In this document: piece by piece, positions 35,626 to 48,079 of the stretch
Numbering within the stretch: the first letter of the stretch is position 1
Layout: the number at the start of each line of letters is the position of its first letter
Assembly: GCA_023653785.1 (NCBI GenBank)
Contig: JAMKCH010014245.1
Coordinates: 1-64,000 of the forward strand
Length of the DNA stretch: 64,000 bases
Source of the DNA: Ophioderma brevispina
Lineage: Eukaryota; Echinodermata; Ophiuroidea; Amphilepidida; Ophiodermatidae
Reading direction: 5' to 3'
Made by a program: the position numbers and the translations under genes
The notes under the pieces: model-generated
Database searches by the model: none
Told to the model about the DNA's origin: nothing
Seen by the model: only the letters and a program-made list of their open reading frames with translations

Positions 35626-36267
35626 CATACTTATAGACTGTCTCAAGAGTGAGTGTTTACTGCGCTATAAGTAAACAAATATAAGCAGGCCATTTAACAT
35701 ACCATTAATCGGTAAGATTTTTTTAAAACTTGTTGTAGAATTTTCTCCTGATAAAGGAACACATCCATATCTTGAGCTGAGAATTACAAGGTTGTAACCG
35801 ACATTTGGTCATTTTTGAGTGGCCATTTTAAAGGGGCACCACCCGGTCTCATGCTCGACGCCCCAACCAACCTGAGCATTTTGGTACCATTAGAACGCTT
35901 TATTTCTCTCATCTCATCTGTAGCTGCACGAGAATATTACATTAAAGTTTTTGAAAATTGCTCAGAAAGGTTCCAAGTGGCCCTCAGGACATTAAATTTC
36001 GTAAAAATGACGAGTTACGCTGTTCTCGAATTGAAATATAATTATGTTAGTCAGCCAAAGCAAATGATTCGTTTTGTAGCTAAATTGATTGGCGATATAC
36101 GCATTTTTAAATTGTTCGCCTACCTCGTATTCGATGCTATTCTTGTGGCAACACAAAATGACCATATCTCTAGAACCATAAGTCCAACTGACACGAGCTT
36201 TTCAGCAACACAAAATACGAGTTTGCTCAACAAAGTACTTATTTTGCTAGGATCATGACTATAGACC

Positions 36268-36450
36268 GGATCAATATGACGTCAGCCACCAAACAGGTTG
36301 GTGACAGATGTCATCATTCCAGTACTACAATAACATCAGCTTTCAATCGATCATGTTTAGCGATTGCAAATGGATCATTGACAGGTGAAATGATCGTAGT
36401 ACTGGAATGCGTCATCTTGTCCACCAACTGGCTGACTATTGAATACGTCA
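36268..36450. repeat. Palindromic repeat P, copy 2
   Basis: The left arm AATATGACGTCAGCCACC (with GTTGGTG and CATTCCAGTACTACA) is answered by a right arm with GTAGTACTGGAATG, then CATCTTGTCCACCAACTGG, then a TACGTCAT end. It could fold into an imperfect hairpin of about 180 bases. Confidence 0.75.
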
Positions 36451-38112
36451 TTTATGTTAAGCTAGGGCGTTAAGGATTGAGCGCAGCAGTATGGAGTACG
36501 TGTAGTACAGGAAATGTAAGTTTAAAAGTAGTATAAGGATTACGATCAATAATAGAGATGATTTATTAAGATTAATGAAACAAGGACATCAGCTGCAACA
36601 GGGTTGCCCAATTTGTGTCACTGTTATTTGGGTTCGTCATCCATATCAAATGAAGATATACATATATATCAAGTTAATTTAGTTCAAATGTGTGCCTGTA
36701 ACAGTTTCTCAAGTGTGAATGCAAATAGGTTTGGTTCATATTACCCCAGTCGCACTTGTTGAGCTGAATCGTCTTAGCTCCGTTGGCAAACGCATCTTCA
36801 TCCAGTATCAGCTTCCAATTGCCTAACTGCATAATGGAATTAAATCGCCACATTCATTAGCTAAATAATCTTTGCCTCGGATGGAAGGATGCGTACATGA
36901 CCGACTTTTGTCGACTTTAAAGTAATTGCGCAAATGTCGCTATCTTGTTCAGGATTCTTTTTCTTGTTCTTCATCTGCTTCTCGTTTTCACTACATTTTG
37001 GAATCCTTTACCTTCATGTCTTCTTCTATATCCCCTTATGAACCCTAAGGAAAACAAATACCAACACGATCACGCCAAAAAGGGAGTACGTATTGTCTCG
37101 TTAGAGTAGAGCAATTTCCCTAACTACAAGCAGGGAACCGCTCCGTGATTTTGAGAAGTTGCAAAAAAACATGGCCATTTGGATTTAATGGATATACTTC
37201 ACGCTCTCTGCAATCAGTGTCCCTTGCTTGCATCTTTTTAGTGTATAATGGTTACATTTCCTTTAAAGATGATCAAAATGTTAGTGATCTGCTTGTTTTG
37301 GTTATGTGAAATATTAAAAGAACAAGCACGCAGTTTCAGGACTTGCCCTTGTAACGCACTTTGCCACCTGTTTTTCTATGCACTTTCTAGGTAAAATGAT
37401 CCAACTGCGGCCGCCAAATCTTTAAAATGCGCACTGTTGCCGAAGGTAAATTCATATTGTAGCGGAACCTCATTTGCGTGTAGGAGGGCTATAAATACAC
37501 TCTAGAAACACTCGCTACTATCTTTAGTGACAAATATTTTGACAAAAAGTCGCGCTTTATGACAAAGCACATTTAGCATAACAGAGTACTCAGAGACTAA
37601 CCCGCAAATCTTACGCCGGCACACTTCCCTCTTTTGTTTTCCTTGTTCCTCCCCAGAGCCTCGGTCAGCTGGAAAGAAATCCCAATTAGCCCTCTAGTGA
37701 CTGTAGGAAGCTGTTATTGGGTTAGGTGACCGATAGGTCGTGTAAATGTGCGTCACTTGAGGGAATGGTTAATGTTAAAGCCATCTCGGCCTCCTTATGA
37801 TTGTTCTTTTTCCGGATGGAGCATTGAATTCCACATCTGACAGCGCTATTATAAAAACAGGTCCCCTAATCTGTATGGGAACTCAGGCAATGTCGGCAAG
37901 ACTATGACCTCCCGGCATATCTCTTTTTTCTTAAATGTAGGAAGCCGACGACCAAATTGATGTTGCAATGATATCTGTAAGATGGTGCAGGTACCAATAA
38001 AGTAAGGAAAGGAAATCTATATCGGCCAAACAATTTAGATCAATTTGGTTTTTAATTTTATTATTTTCAAAATGTTGGGTTTTTAACCTAAAAACACAAC
38101 AAAAAATAACAA

Positions 38113-38152
38113 AGTTTTTTATTTTTTTTATTTTTTTTATTTTTTTTATTGA
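38113..38152. repeat. (AT7) simple repeat
   Basis: Tandem ATTTTTTT units; the matching place in copy 2 is much shorter. Confidence 0.75.
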
Positions 38153-38244
38153 TTTTGAAATTTCACATTGCTAAAGCTTTAAATTATATTACAATTTGTT
38201 CAGGTTTTCAAAGTGTAAATGTGTTTGAAATGTCCTACTTAGGT

Positions 38245-38325
38245 TGTGTTGTATATTTATATATATATATTATATATATATTATATAGATATATATAGAA
38301 ATATATATATATCTATATAATCTAC
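38245..38325. repeat. (TA)n microsatellite
   Basis: Interrupted TA repeat; a second lies at 38591-38636 directly before the partial LTR. Counterparts in copy 2 are at 44141-44210 and 44468-44520. Confidence 0.88.
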
Positions 38326-38639
38326 AAATGGTATATTAGGGAGACAGTGAATATTCCTTAGCTTATAATGAGCTCTTATAGTTATTTAATTAATTAATTT
38401 TATTATTTTGTTGTTAAAATGTGATTAAAACATCTTTTAATTAGTATCATAAATAATATTTCATATCCTTTGACGGATAAAACCGCAATTCTAAGGAAAA
38501 CGTTAGGGAGACAGTAATGTCTCCCTTAAGTATTCATTAGTACATAACCAAAGATCGTGTTCACAAAGGTGCGATATAGGGTTAATATCTCTAATATATA
38601 TATATATATATAATATGATATATATATATAGAATATAAT

Positions 38640-39282
38640 TGTTACAGGCCCCTAGATAGAATTAGCAATGATTATTTCACTTTGAGTAAAGACTAAGTCA
38701 ATAATATTAGCACATAAAATATTTGTAAATTAGTCTAATAACATAATAAAATATTACCTGGGTTGTGTGCATATTGTGTGTGTAAAAACAAAAGGAAAGG
38801 TTTAGATAGTTCCGAGTTTATTGATTCTAGGAGATTCAAACCAGGAGTTGGCCATAGGTTGCGCACTGCTGCATAATTACACAGTCAGTGAGTAGTTGCT
38901 ATGAGATCCCAAATCTATACAGTACATGGCATTTTCCAGTGGAATCCAAGCTTATGCCATAATGGGACTTATTTAGGCATTACTCATATAGAGAGGACTA
39001 GAACCTTCTAGAATTGTTTGAGAGGAGATATAAAGCCCCTGGTGAGAGAAGATGAGGACAGAGTTCAGGAGTTATTAACATCTGGTTCCAAGTTAGTAGC
39101 AAAGTATCACGACATCAATACTCCAAGGAGAGTTTAATACCATCGTGTAAAGTGATTAGCAGAGTTTCCCAGTTGACAGGACAGTAATCAAAGTCTAGTT
39201 ACACATCTTCCATATAGGGAACATTGTCATGTAGTCCAGCTCAGCAGTTTTGTACGATTGTGTAGCCGTCTTCGGTTCCTTT
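38640..39282 (+). mobile_element. Truncated LTR of the Gmr1-like element (duplication copy 1)
   Basis: Begins TGTTACAGGCCCCTAGATAG, as does the 5' LTR at 44521, and follows it through CACTTTG, ACAAAAGGAAAGGTT, GCGCACTGCTGCATAA and GTAGCCGTCTTCGGTT. It stops about 0.4 kb short of the LTR end, at the tandem-duplication junction, so it is not a clean solo LTR. Confidence 0.85.
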
Positions 39283-42200
39283 GCGTTGACTTTGCTTATT
39301 ATCCTACCTGATCAAGTGCGGTTTTACAAGAGATGGTACGCTGTAGCCGGCGCCGCGGCTATGTAGAGAGTAAATGACCGATGTTGTATGTTCAAACAAT
39401 AAACTCACTAATACAACAAAACGTATAAGTTGACATTCAAGGAAAAGAACAAGCAGCCAAGGAGTATATTTTTTTTATGTGATCGGAAAAGAAATTAAAA
39501 ATAGAAATATTAAGCACGGAAATGATATAAAATTAATGATGATGGAGAGGAAAAAAAAATCTACAAGGGCAAGGATATTCTCCGCAATTCCAAGAACAAG
39601 TGTCACGGTGGTGATAATCTTGTACCAAAAGTCGTTGAAGCTTTTTAACAATACATGGCCCAACTAGCGAAACCCGTTGTATTAAGACACGCAGCCAATT
39701 TGCTGATCCGCCGAAACATCAAAAAAAAAAAAAAACATCATAAAATTTCGTATTGCTCTATTTTTTGTGACTGGCATGAATGTGCTAAACTACTCTGCCA
39801 AGTGGTTGGTGAAATTCGTGTAATTATATTAAAGACAACAAAAGCAGTACTTTTTATCTGATGCTGTAATTTCACGTGGCTTATAAAATTCCGAATTGAG
39901 ATAAATAAAAAAATCCTTTCTCGTGAATATTACCAGAATTTATAGCGTAATATTGGGCACATGGACCTATTAAAGTTGACCTCATACACAAACCTTATTG
40001 ATCTTTGTATTCTGTACCGGTTTTTGTTTTTTTGTTGTGTGTAAGCGAATCAACTGTGTTTAGGTAAATTTTGAGGAGCCATCGCTGATGTCTATTTCGG
40101 GAACCAAAAATTCTGTATGAAATACTTCATTCTACACTATGTTTGTTTGTTTGCTGTTTTCTTAAACAATAAAGTAGTTAGATGGAATTGTACATATTAT
40201 CTTTGATTTGAGGCTAACAATGGACCTCCACATTTTTCGGATTCTCTCGCAATGTCGCTGCTTATCCCTTTTAGTAAGTCAAGGTTATGTTTTCGAAAAT
40301 GCGGTGCATCATTGTGATGGCTTTCTGGTTCATTTTATGCAGTCGGTGTTATATACTCAATACAAACTTATCCAAATTAATCCAGAATTGAATACCTGTT
40401 AAAACACAAGTGTTTGCAAATGACACGGGGACACTTAACCAAAGGCATATAGCTTATAAAATGGAACTAGATAAGTGAATAACATCAACAAGTGGTCTAA
40501 GGGGTTGTTGAACCACGGACACTTTGAAATCTAAAGCAAACATTAACACCACTTGACCCGAGGGCTACTTGTATCATCATCATCATACAGCCATTCTTAC
40601 CCAACAAAGGATGATAACGACCGTCTTGTAGGAGTATTTCGTGATCTGCAGCCTCGTCCCGTGGCCTATACTCACAGTTTCAGTTATATCGATTCAGGAC
40701 TAGACTCTGATCGCGCATCTGTTAATGGGGTTAATTGACATTGCATGACTATGACTTTTATCAATTGTACCGTTTTAAGTAAGTTGTATTTATATAACCT
40801 TGAATCACTGTTCGTTAAATAGATAATGGAAAATGTCATTCCGGCATATTTTGCAAACATGAATATAGATGTCTGTTTCACATTTTTCTATCTCTCGCAA
40901 TATCGCTGCTAATCCTTTTAAGTAAAGTTCAAGGTGATCATTTTCGAAAACAGGCGGGGAACATGTGGGTGAAAACATGTTACAGCGAACGCTTTCGGGT
41001 TCATTTTTCTGCAGTCGGTTGTTTATAATCAATACAACTTATCCAAATTAATTCCAAATGGAGGAATACCTGAATAAAAAACACGAGTCTCTGCAATGAC
41101 AGCGGGGCCATTTTAGACCAAAGGCAATATAAATTATAAAAATGGAATCTAGATAAGTGAAGATATAAACATCAACAAGTTGTCTAAAGGGGTGTTGAAC
41201 ACGGACCTTTGAACTAAAGGCCAACATTAAACACTTGACCACGATCTACTTGTATCATATCCAACCATTCTTACCCAACAACAGGATAACCGACTCTTGT
41301 AGGAGATTTCGTGATCTGGCAGGCCTCGTCCCACGGCCTTATTCACGTTTCCGTTATATCGATTCATTTTAATCTCAAATCTGATCGCGCATCTGTTAAT
41401 GAGGTTAATTGGCCAGTCAGTGGACTTATGACTTTTTATCAATGTTACTCGTTTTAAGTTCTAAGTACAAATGTATGTACAGACCTTGAATTATGTTCTT
41501 GAATAGATATGGAAAATAATTTGCAAATAATTTATAGACTGTCTCAAGAGTGAGTGTTTAATGGATTCTTAGTACAAATATCGCAGGCATTAACTACCAT
41601 AATCGGTAAGATTTTTTAAAACTTTTTTAGGAATTTTACTCCATGATAAGCGAACACACCATATTGGAGTGAGAATTACAGGTTGTAACAGACATTTGGT
41701 CCATTTTGCGAATGGCCATTAAAGGGGCACCACCGATCCTCAGCCTCGACACGACCACTCACTCCATTAAACCTGAGATATTGGTACATAGGAAACGCTT
41801 TTGTATTTCTCTTCATCTTCATCTGTGTGCACGAGAATATGACAGAGTAAGTTTTGAAAATTGCCTCAGGAAAGGTCCATGGCCCTAGGACAGTAATTTC
41901 GTAAAAATGACGCGATTACGCTGTTCTCGAATTGAAATATAATTATGTGATGTGAGCAAAAGGCCAAATGATTCGTTTGTAGCTGAAATTGATTTGGCGT
42001 AATATAAGCATTTTTAATGTTCGCCTACCTTCGTATTCTATTCATTCTTGTGAGCAACACTAAAATGACCATATCTCTAGAACCATAAGTCCAACTGACA
42101 CGAGCTTTTCAGCAAAACAAAATATAGAGTTTGCTCAACAAAGTACTTATTTTGCTAGGATCATGAATATAGGACGTATCAATATGACGTCAGCCACCAG

Positions 42201-45150
42201 ACATGTTGGTGGACAAGATGCATAACATTCCAGGACTACAATTAATTCGCTTTCATCGATCCCAGTTTAGCGATTGCACAGGATCATTGAACATGTTGAA
42301 TGTATCGTAGTACTTGGAATGAGTATATCTTGTCCACCAAATGGCTGACCTGGAATACCGGCTATTTGTTAAGTAGGGCGTTAAGATTGAGCGCAGCAGT
42401 AAGCAGTAGTGGAAGTCCGTGGAAGTACAGGAAATGTAGGTTTAAAAGTAGTTGAAAGAATTAAGATCAATAAATAGGCTGATTTATTAAAGACTTATGA
42501 AAACAATGGCATCAGCTGCAACAGGGTTGCATTAGTGTCACTGTTCGTTGGGTTCGTCAATACATATCAAATGAAGATATCATATATATCAAGTTAATTT
42601 AGGTCAATTGGGCCCTGTAACAGTTTCTCAAGTGTGAAATGAAATAGGTATTGTTACATATTACAAAGTCAGTACTTGTTTTCTGAGCTGATCGTCTTAG
42701 CTCCGTTGGCAAACGCCATCTTATACATGATCAGATACAATGTGCCTAAATGCAGAATGGAATTAAATCGCCAAATTCATTAGTATATCTTTTGCCTCGG
42801 AGGAGGAAGGAGATGCGTACATGACCGACTTGTGTCGATTTAAGTGAATTGCGCACAAATGTCATCTGTTCGACTTTTTTTTCTTGTTTTCATTTCTTCT
42901 CCTTTCTACTTTTGATGCTTTACATTCCATTGTCTTCTTCTATATCCCTTATGACCCTATAGGAAAACAAATACCCACAGGACGACAGCAAAAAAAGGGA
43001 GGTAGCGTTATTGTCTCGTTAGATCTAGGAACCATGCCCCTAAATACCAAGGCAAGGGTCCGCTACGTGATTTTTGAGAAGTTGCAAAAAACATGGCCTT
43101 TGGAATTTAATGGATATAATCACGCATCTCTGCACCAGTGTCTGCTTGCATATTTTTAGTCATAATGGATTTTAATTTCCTTTAAAAGCGTCCAAAAGTT
43201 CGTGATCTGCTTGTTTTGGTTATGTGAAAATTAATAAGAACAAGCACTCAGTTGTCAGGACTGCCCTTGTAACGCCACTTTGACACCTGTTTTCAGCACG
43301 TCTAGGTAACAATGATTACAACGCGGACCGCCAAATCTGTATCATAAAATGCGCACTTGCCGAAGGGTAAATTCATGTAAGCGGACATCATTGCTTGTAG
43401 GAGTGCTAGAAAATACACTCTAGAAACACTATCTACTAGTCTTTAGTGACATAGGTGACAACAAGTCGCGCTTTATGGAACAAAGCACATTTAGATACAG
43501 AGTACTCGGAGACTAGACACTCAAAATTTAGCGGCACACTCCCTATTTGTTTCCCAAGAGCATCGCAGCTGGAAAAGAAATACCAGAGATGAGCCTTAGT
43601 GACGTAGGAAGCTGTTATTGGTTAGGTGACCGATAGTCGTGTAACATGTGAGCACTTGATGGGAATGGTTCAATGTAAATCCATATAGGCATTCCTTACT
43701 GATTGATTCTTTTTCCGTGCTGGAGCATTGAATTCCACATCTGACAGCGCTATGTATCAAAACAGGTCCCTAATCTTGTATGAGGACTAAGCACGGCAAT
43801 GTCGTCAAAGACTACGACCTCCCGGCCATATCTCTTTTCTTAAATGTAGGAAGCCGACGACCAAATTGATGTGAAAAGTTATGTAAGATGGTGCAGGTGG
43901 GTACCAATAAGTAAGGGGAAATCTAAATCGCCCAACAATTTGATCATTTGGTTTAATTGATTTCACAGTGGAAACTAAAGACAAATAAAAACAACCAACA
44001 AATAACAACACGGCTGAGACTTTAGGTTTCAATTGAATTGATTTTTTTTTGAAATTTACATTGCTAAGCTTTAAAAATTTATATACATTTGTTGCAGGTT
44101 TCAAAGTTAAATGTGTGTTAAATTCCACTTCGGTGTGTCATTATATATATATATCTATGTATATAATATATTAATATAATATATAATAAATATATATATT
44201 ATATATAAATCTACAAATGGTATATTAGGGTGACAGTTGAATAATTCATTAGCTATAATGAGCTCTTATAGTTATTTAAATTAATTAAAATTCAGTATCC
44301 TTGTTATTCTAGTGGATTAACCTTCATTTGCATAAATTAATAGTCATATCTTTGGACGGAATTACACCGCAATTTCTAAAGGAAACGTTAGGGAGACAGT
44401 AAATGTTCCCTAACGGTCATTGTACATACCCAAGATCAGTGTCCCCAAGGTGCGATATAGGGTTTATAAATATATTATATATATCTTAATATATATATAT
44501 ATATATATAATATAATATATTGTTAACAGGCCCCTAGAATAGCATGATTATTTCACTTTGGTAAGGACTAAGTCATAAAATAGCACCATAAAATATTGTA
44601 AATTGTCTAAATAAACATAATTAAAAATATACCTGGTTTGGGCATATATGGCTGTGTGTTAAAACAAAAGGAAAGGTTAGAAGTTCCGAGTTTTCTGAGC
44701 TAGGGATACCAGGAGGTATGGCCATAGGTGGCGCACTGCTGCATAATAACACAGGCCGTGAGTAGCTGCTATGAGATCCCAAATCCATACAGTACAGGCA
44801 TTTCCAGTGAAATCCAAGCTTATGACATAAGGAACTATATTTCGTACAAGTACTCATACAGATAGGACTAGATCCTTCTAGCATTGGTTGAGAGGATCGT
44901 ATAAAGCCAATGGTGAGAGAAGATGGAGGCAGAGTTCTTAAAGCATTTTGCTCCAAGTTATTAGCAAAGTATCAGACATCATTATCCAAGAGAGTTTAAT
45001 ACAATCGTGCTCCAAGTTATAGCAGAGTTGCCAAGTTGACAGTGACAGTAATCAAAGTCTAGTACAAATCTCTCCATATTTATAGTGGACATTGTCATAG
45101 TAGTCGCAGCTCCAGCCATTTGTCCGATTTTGTAGCCGTCTTCGGTTTCC
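39281..45150. repeat. 5.85-kb segmental tandem duplication, copy 2
   Basis: Repeats 33432-39282 from CCTTTGCGTTGACTTTGC on. It holds its own 0.66-kb tandem repeat (about 40200-41520), palindromic repeat P (42178-42368) and TA microsatellites. Unlike copy 1 it runs on into the rest of the LTR and a retrotransposon. Confidence 0.85.
42178..42368. repeat. Palindromic repeat P, copy 3
   Basis: Left arm AATATGACGTCAGCCACCAG then ACATGTTGGTGGACAAGATG; right arm with TATCTTGTCCACCAAATGG. It is the counterpart of 36268-36450 and in places closer to the copy at 3928. Confidence 0.75.
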
Positions 45151-45603
45151 GAATTTGTGGACCCTGAAGAGTATCCAAGGATTAAAACAAGCGACAGCAC
45201 TTTTGGACTTTAATTAGTCGACCTGCCGAGACTTGGGAGTCTTAGGAGAGGTTTTATTCAGTAAGGACCAAGTGTCGTCCGGGACAGTCCAGCTCTTGGA
45301 CTTGAAAGTTTGCGTGGAATAGTTAGCCAGGAGCTTTGCAAGATTTGCCACCGTTATAGAAATTTGCTGCAGCCCCGATCAGAGGCACACACCAGGTAGT
45401 AAGTGATGTCATTAATTAACAACTTTTTTAGATTAATTTTGATTATTGATACCTAACGTGTGTGAAGAGGAGACAAAATAAAATAAATATTTTGTTTTAA
45501 AATTTGTAATCAAGTTCACAGTGTATTGTCTAGTTGTTCAGCGAGTTTGAATCCCGTAGTTTTGAGGTGGTTTTGGCCTTGGTCAAGGGTGACCACGTAA
45601 ACA
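44521..45603 (+). mobile_element. 5' LTR of Gmr1-like retrotransposon
   Basis: Starts TGTTAACAGGCCCCTAGA and ends CGTAAACA, the usual TG...CA form, about 1083 bases. It aligns with 50887-52410 except for an insertion in the latter. Its left edge lies against a TA microsatellite, which hides any target duplication. A primer-binding site follows two bases after its end. Confidence 0.88.
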
Positions 45604-45605
45604 AA

Positions 45606-45625
45606 TTGGGGGCTCGAGTCCAGGG
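45606..45625 (+). promoter_or_regulatory. Primer-binding site, tRNA-Pro type
   Basis: TGGGGGCTCGAGTCCAGGG lies just after the 5' LTR. The first ten bases match the well-known tRNA-Pro primer-binding site (TGGGGGCTCG); the A after them looks like a one-base insertion relative to that site. Confidence 0.72.
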
Positions 45626-45739
45626 AAGGGAAATACACTGTAAAAAAAATATAGTTAAAATTCGAACAAATTTTGATTGTGTGTGTTAACTTTGATATCT
45701 GGCTATTATTGTTATTTGTGACAGAAGTGTTCATACACG

Positions 45740-47060
45740 ATGGCGTGTAAGAAGAAGAGTTGTTAAAGCTGTTAAGTGGGAGAAGTTTGATGTGCTCAAA
45801 ACGCCAGATTTAATGGAATTGGCAAGTAGAGTAGAAGTATTTGGGATGGAAGTTAAGCATATATGCACGAAAGCAGTGATCAAAACCAGTGATAACACAA
45901 TTTGAGGAAGATTACAGACGAGGATTTGTTTGGAAATTTAGTTGGAAAATTCAGGATGAGTCAGATAGTGCTTTGAAAATGAAACGTTGGAAGATGCAAT
46001 GCAATTCATTAGAAAGGCTAAAATACCAATGCAAGCAGAAAAGAAAAAGAAAGGAAGATTGGGTAGCATGGAAGAGAAGAAAGAAAGGCAAGATCGGTGG
46101 CCTGGCAATGGAAGAAAAGGAAAGACAAGACAAATTGGCTTTAGAGAAGGTAAGATATGAATTAGAGAAGGAAAAAACTTGAATTAGAAAAAGGCATCTA
46201 AAAACAAGAAATAGATGCCAAAGTACAAATGAACAAAAAGAAAAAGAAGACAGATTACAAATGGAAAGGAAGAAGGAGGAAAGAATGAAGTGCAGAAATG
46301 AAGCAAAAACAAAAATTAGAACAAGAAAGAAAAGTTAGAAAAAGACAATCGAGCTCCTCCTAAAACTCAGGTTTTGATGCCATAGGAATATCAAATTGGT
46401 TCCGACATTTGGGAACAGAATGTGACAAGTATTTTTTGCACTTCGAGAAGATCGCCAAGTATGAAGTGGCCTAAAGAGCAAGGGAAAACATTGCTTCAGA
46501 CTGGTTTATTGGGAAAGCTAGAGAGGAGATCTCTCTCCCATAATTGATCAGTGCAGTGTTATGAAGTAGTAAAGCAGTCTATTCTTAGGGCCTATGAATT
46601 AGTGCCTGAGGCGTATTGGCAAAAATTTCGGAAGGTGTGCGAAAAACTTGCCGATCAAACTTATGTTGAGTTTGCAAGAGTTCAGGAACAAATGTTGGGT
46701 AGGTGGCTTACTTCCAAGGAAGTGAAAAAAGACTTCAATCAACTTAGGCAGTTGGTTTTATGGCAGTTCAACAGTGTGCATTCTGCGACATATAAAACTA
46801 TTTGGATGAACCGCGATATCACAGTTGAAAAATGCAAGCCAAAAACAATAGCAGAGATTACGCCTCACACAAAGTGAGTTACAGCAAAGTATGGGTTGGC
46901 CTAGTAAGTCAAGTCAGAATTACAAGAGTTAATTCAAAAGGGACTTACCAAGTAGATCATTCCAAAAAAAGGGGGGGGTCATGGTTACTATAAAGAGGGG
47001 AACAGTCAGTCAGGTTCTTCCAGTCAGGGGAAATAAAGGGTCCTTTAGTACCAACCAAAG
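45740..47060 (+). pseudogene. gag: gag of Gmr1-like element, with SCAN-like capsid block
   Basis: The broken Gag frame starts near 45740. Early pieces give KFDVLKTPDLMELASRVEVF and later VITQFEED, an N-terminal pattern common in related invertebrate elements. A Lys/Glu-rich coiled-coil stretch follows (about 46000-46340). The capsid C-terminal block at 46551-46877 reads ILRAYELVPEAYWQKFRKV, then QTYVEFARVQEQMLGRWL, then LRQLVLWQFNS. This is the region from which the vertebrate SCAN domain is thought to derive. Gag would package the RNA as the capsid. Frameshifts and stops interrupt it. Confidence 0.85.
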
Positions 47061-47084
47061 TCAGGGAAAGGTTTTAAGTCAGAT

Positions 47085-47140
47085 ATAACTTGCATATATT
47101 GCAAGGATTCAGGTCATATTTGCAAAACTGTGGAAGTTGA
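47085..47140 (+). other. Gag zinc-knuckle remnant
   Basis: The frame reads ITCIYCKDSGHICK: CX2CX4H with the last Cys displaced, probably by an indel. Position between capsid and protease fits a nucleocapsid zinc knuckle. Confidence 0.7.
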
Positions 47141-47289
47141 TGGGGGAAGCCGAGGCAATGAAGCAGAAGTTGATCCCCACAGGTTGTGCTGTGACCCTTA
47201 GACCACAGGTTAGTTCCAGGGTATTAAACAGAAAGATGCTGAATCTGATAAGTTAGGAAGGGAGAAGACTTTGAAACCATTTGTTTTGG

Positions 47290-47580
47290 AGGGTTCAGTG
47301 TTCGCTGATGGTGACAAATTGTGATCCAAAACCTATAAAGATCATGCGTGAAACATGTTGTGCCCAGTCAGTATTTTTGGAGGGGTCATTGCCCATTAGT
47401 GGTTAGCTCAAACAGGTGATTGAGAATGCTTGATCCAGTTATAGTTAGGATATTATTATGATCCCTCTTCACAGGGGATTTGAAGTCTGATTTGATCTCA
47501 GGTACAGTCATAGTTGGACGTAAGCCTGAACTTCCAGTCAAAGGTGTTTCAATGTTTTAGGGAATGATTTGGCGGCGGAG
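47290..47580 (+). pseudogene. Aspartic protease region of Gmr1-like pol
   Basis: Pieces read IKIMRETCCAQSVFLEGSLP followed by ISG, resembling the retroelement protease block in which RDTGAAQS is usual. The catalytic D-T/S-G is degraded here to ETC. It would process the Gag-Pol polyprotein. A variable linker continues to about 48000, with a direct repeat of CAGGTGCATAGTGGGGATG-like text at 47836-47890. Confidence 0.65.
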
Positions 47581-48079
47581 AAGTACATACGAAACCAATC
47601 GTTACCCACAATCCCAGCTCAGAAATAGACAGTGAGGATAAGAATAGTACAGTTATCCAGCCTCTGCAGTTAATAGGAGTATGCCTAGGAAAGCCATGCT
47701 TGAAACAAATAGTGATAGAAGGAGGAAGACCTTGTCCCAAAATTAGATTGCGAGAACGTCATGACAAAATTAGATGAACCAGGTCAACTTCCATCTTCAG
47801 GGGGATAGGTTTCCAAACAAGGTCAGGCCCTGAGCAGGTGCATAGTGGGGATGATAATGATGATCCCTTAAGTCAGGTGCCTAGTGGGGATGTAAATGAT
47901 GATCCCTTAAGTCATAATAAGTTAATTGAACAGGAGAATGATCCTACACTCAAGTGAATCTTCGTCAAAGGGCAGGTAACATGAGGAGGCTGTGATGTTC
48001 CTGTGTGGTTTTACAAACACAATGTGATGTGATGAGGACATGGAGGCCAACTGATGCTCCGGCAAATGATGAGTGGAAA

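Larger units (their letters stand above)
33432..39282. repeat. 5.85-kb segmental tandem duplication, copy 1
   Basis: Starts at CCTTTGACGTTGACTTTGC and ends inside an LTR at GTAGCCGTCTTCGGTTCC. It is collinear over its whole length with 39281-45150. Landmarks in both copies include GACTATGACCTCCCGG (written GACTACGACCTCCCGG in copy 2), TCTGACAGCGCTAT and the palindromic repeat P. The differences I see are largely one- and two-base indels. The longest frame in it (35815-36258, 147 codons) is broken in copy 2, so I do not call a gene. Confidence 0.85.

Noticed and set aside
35815..36258. 147-codon open frame
   Set aside because: The corresponding sequence in the tandem copy (about 41700-42160) is interrupted, the peptide matches nothing known, and the frame runs towards the palindromic repeat.
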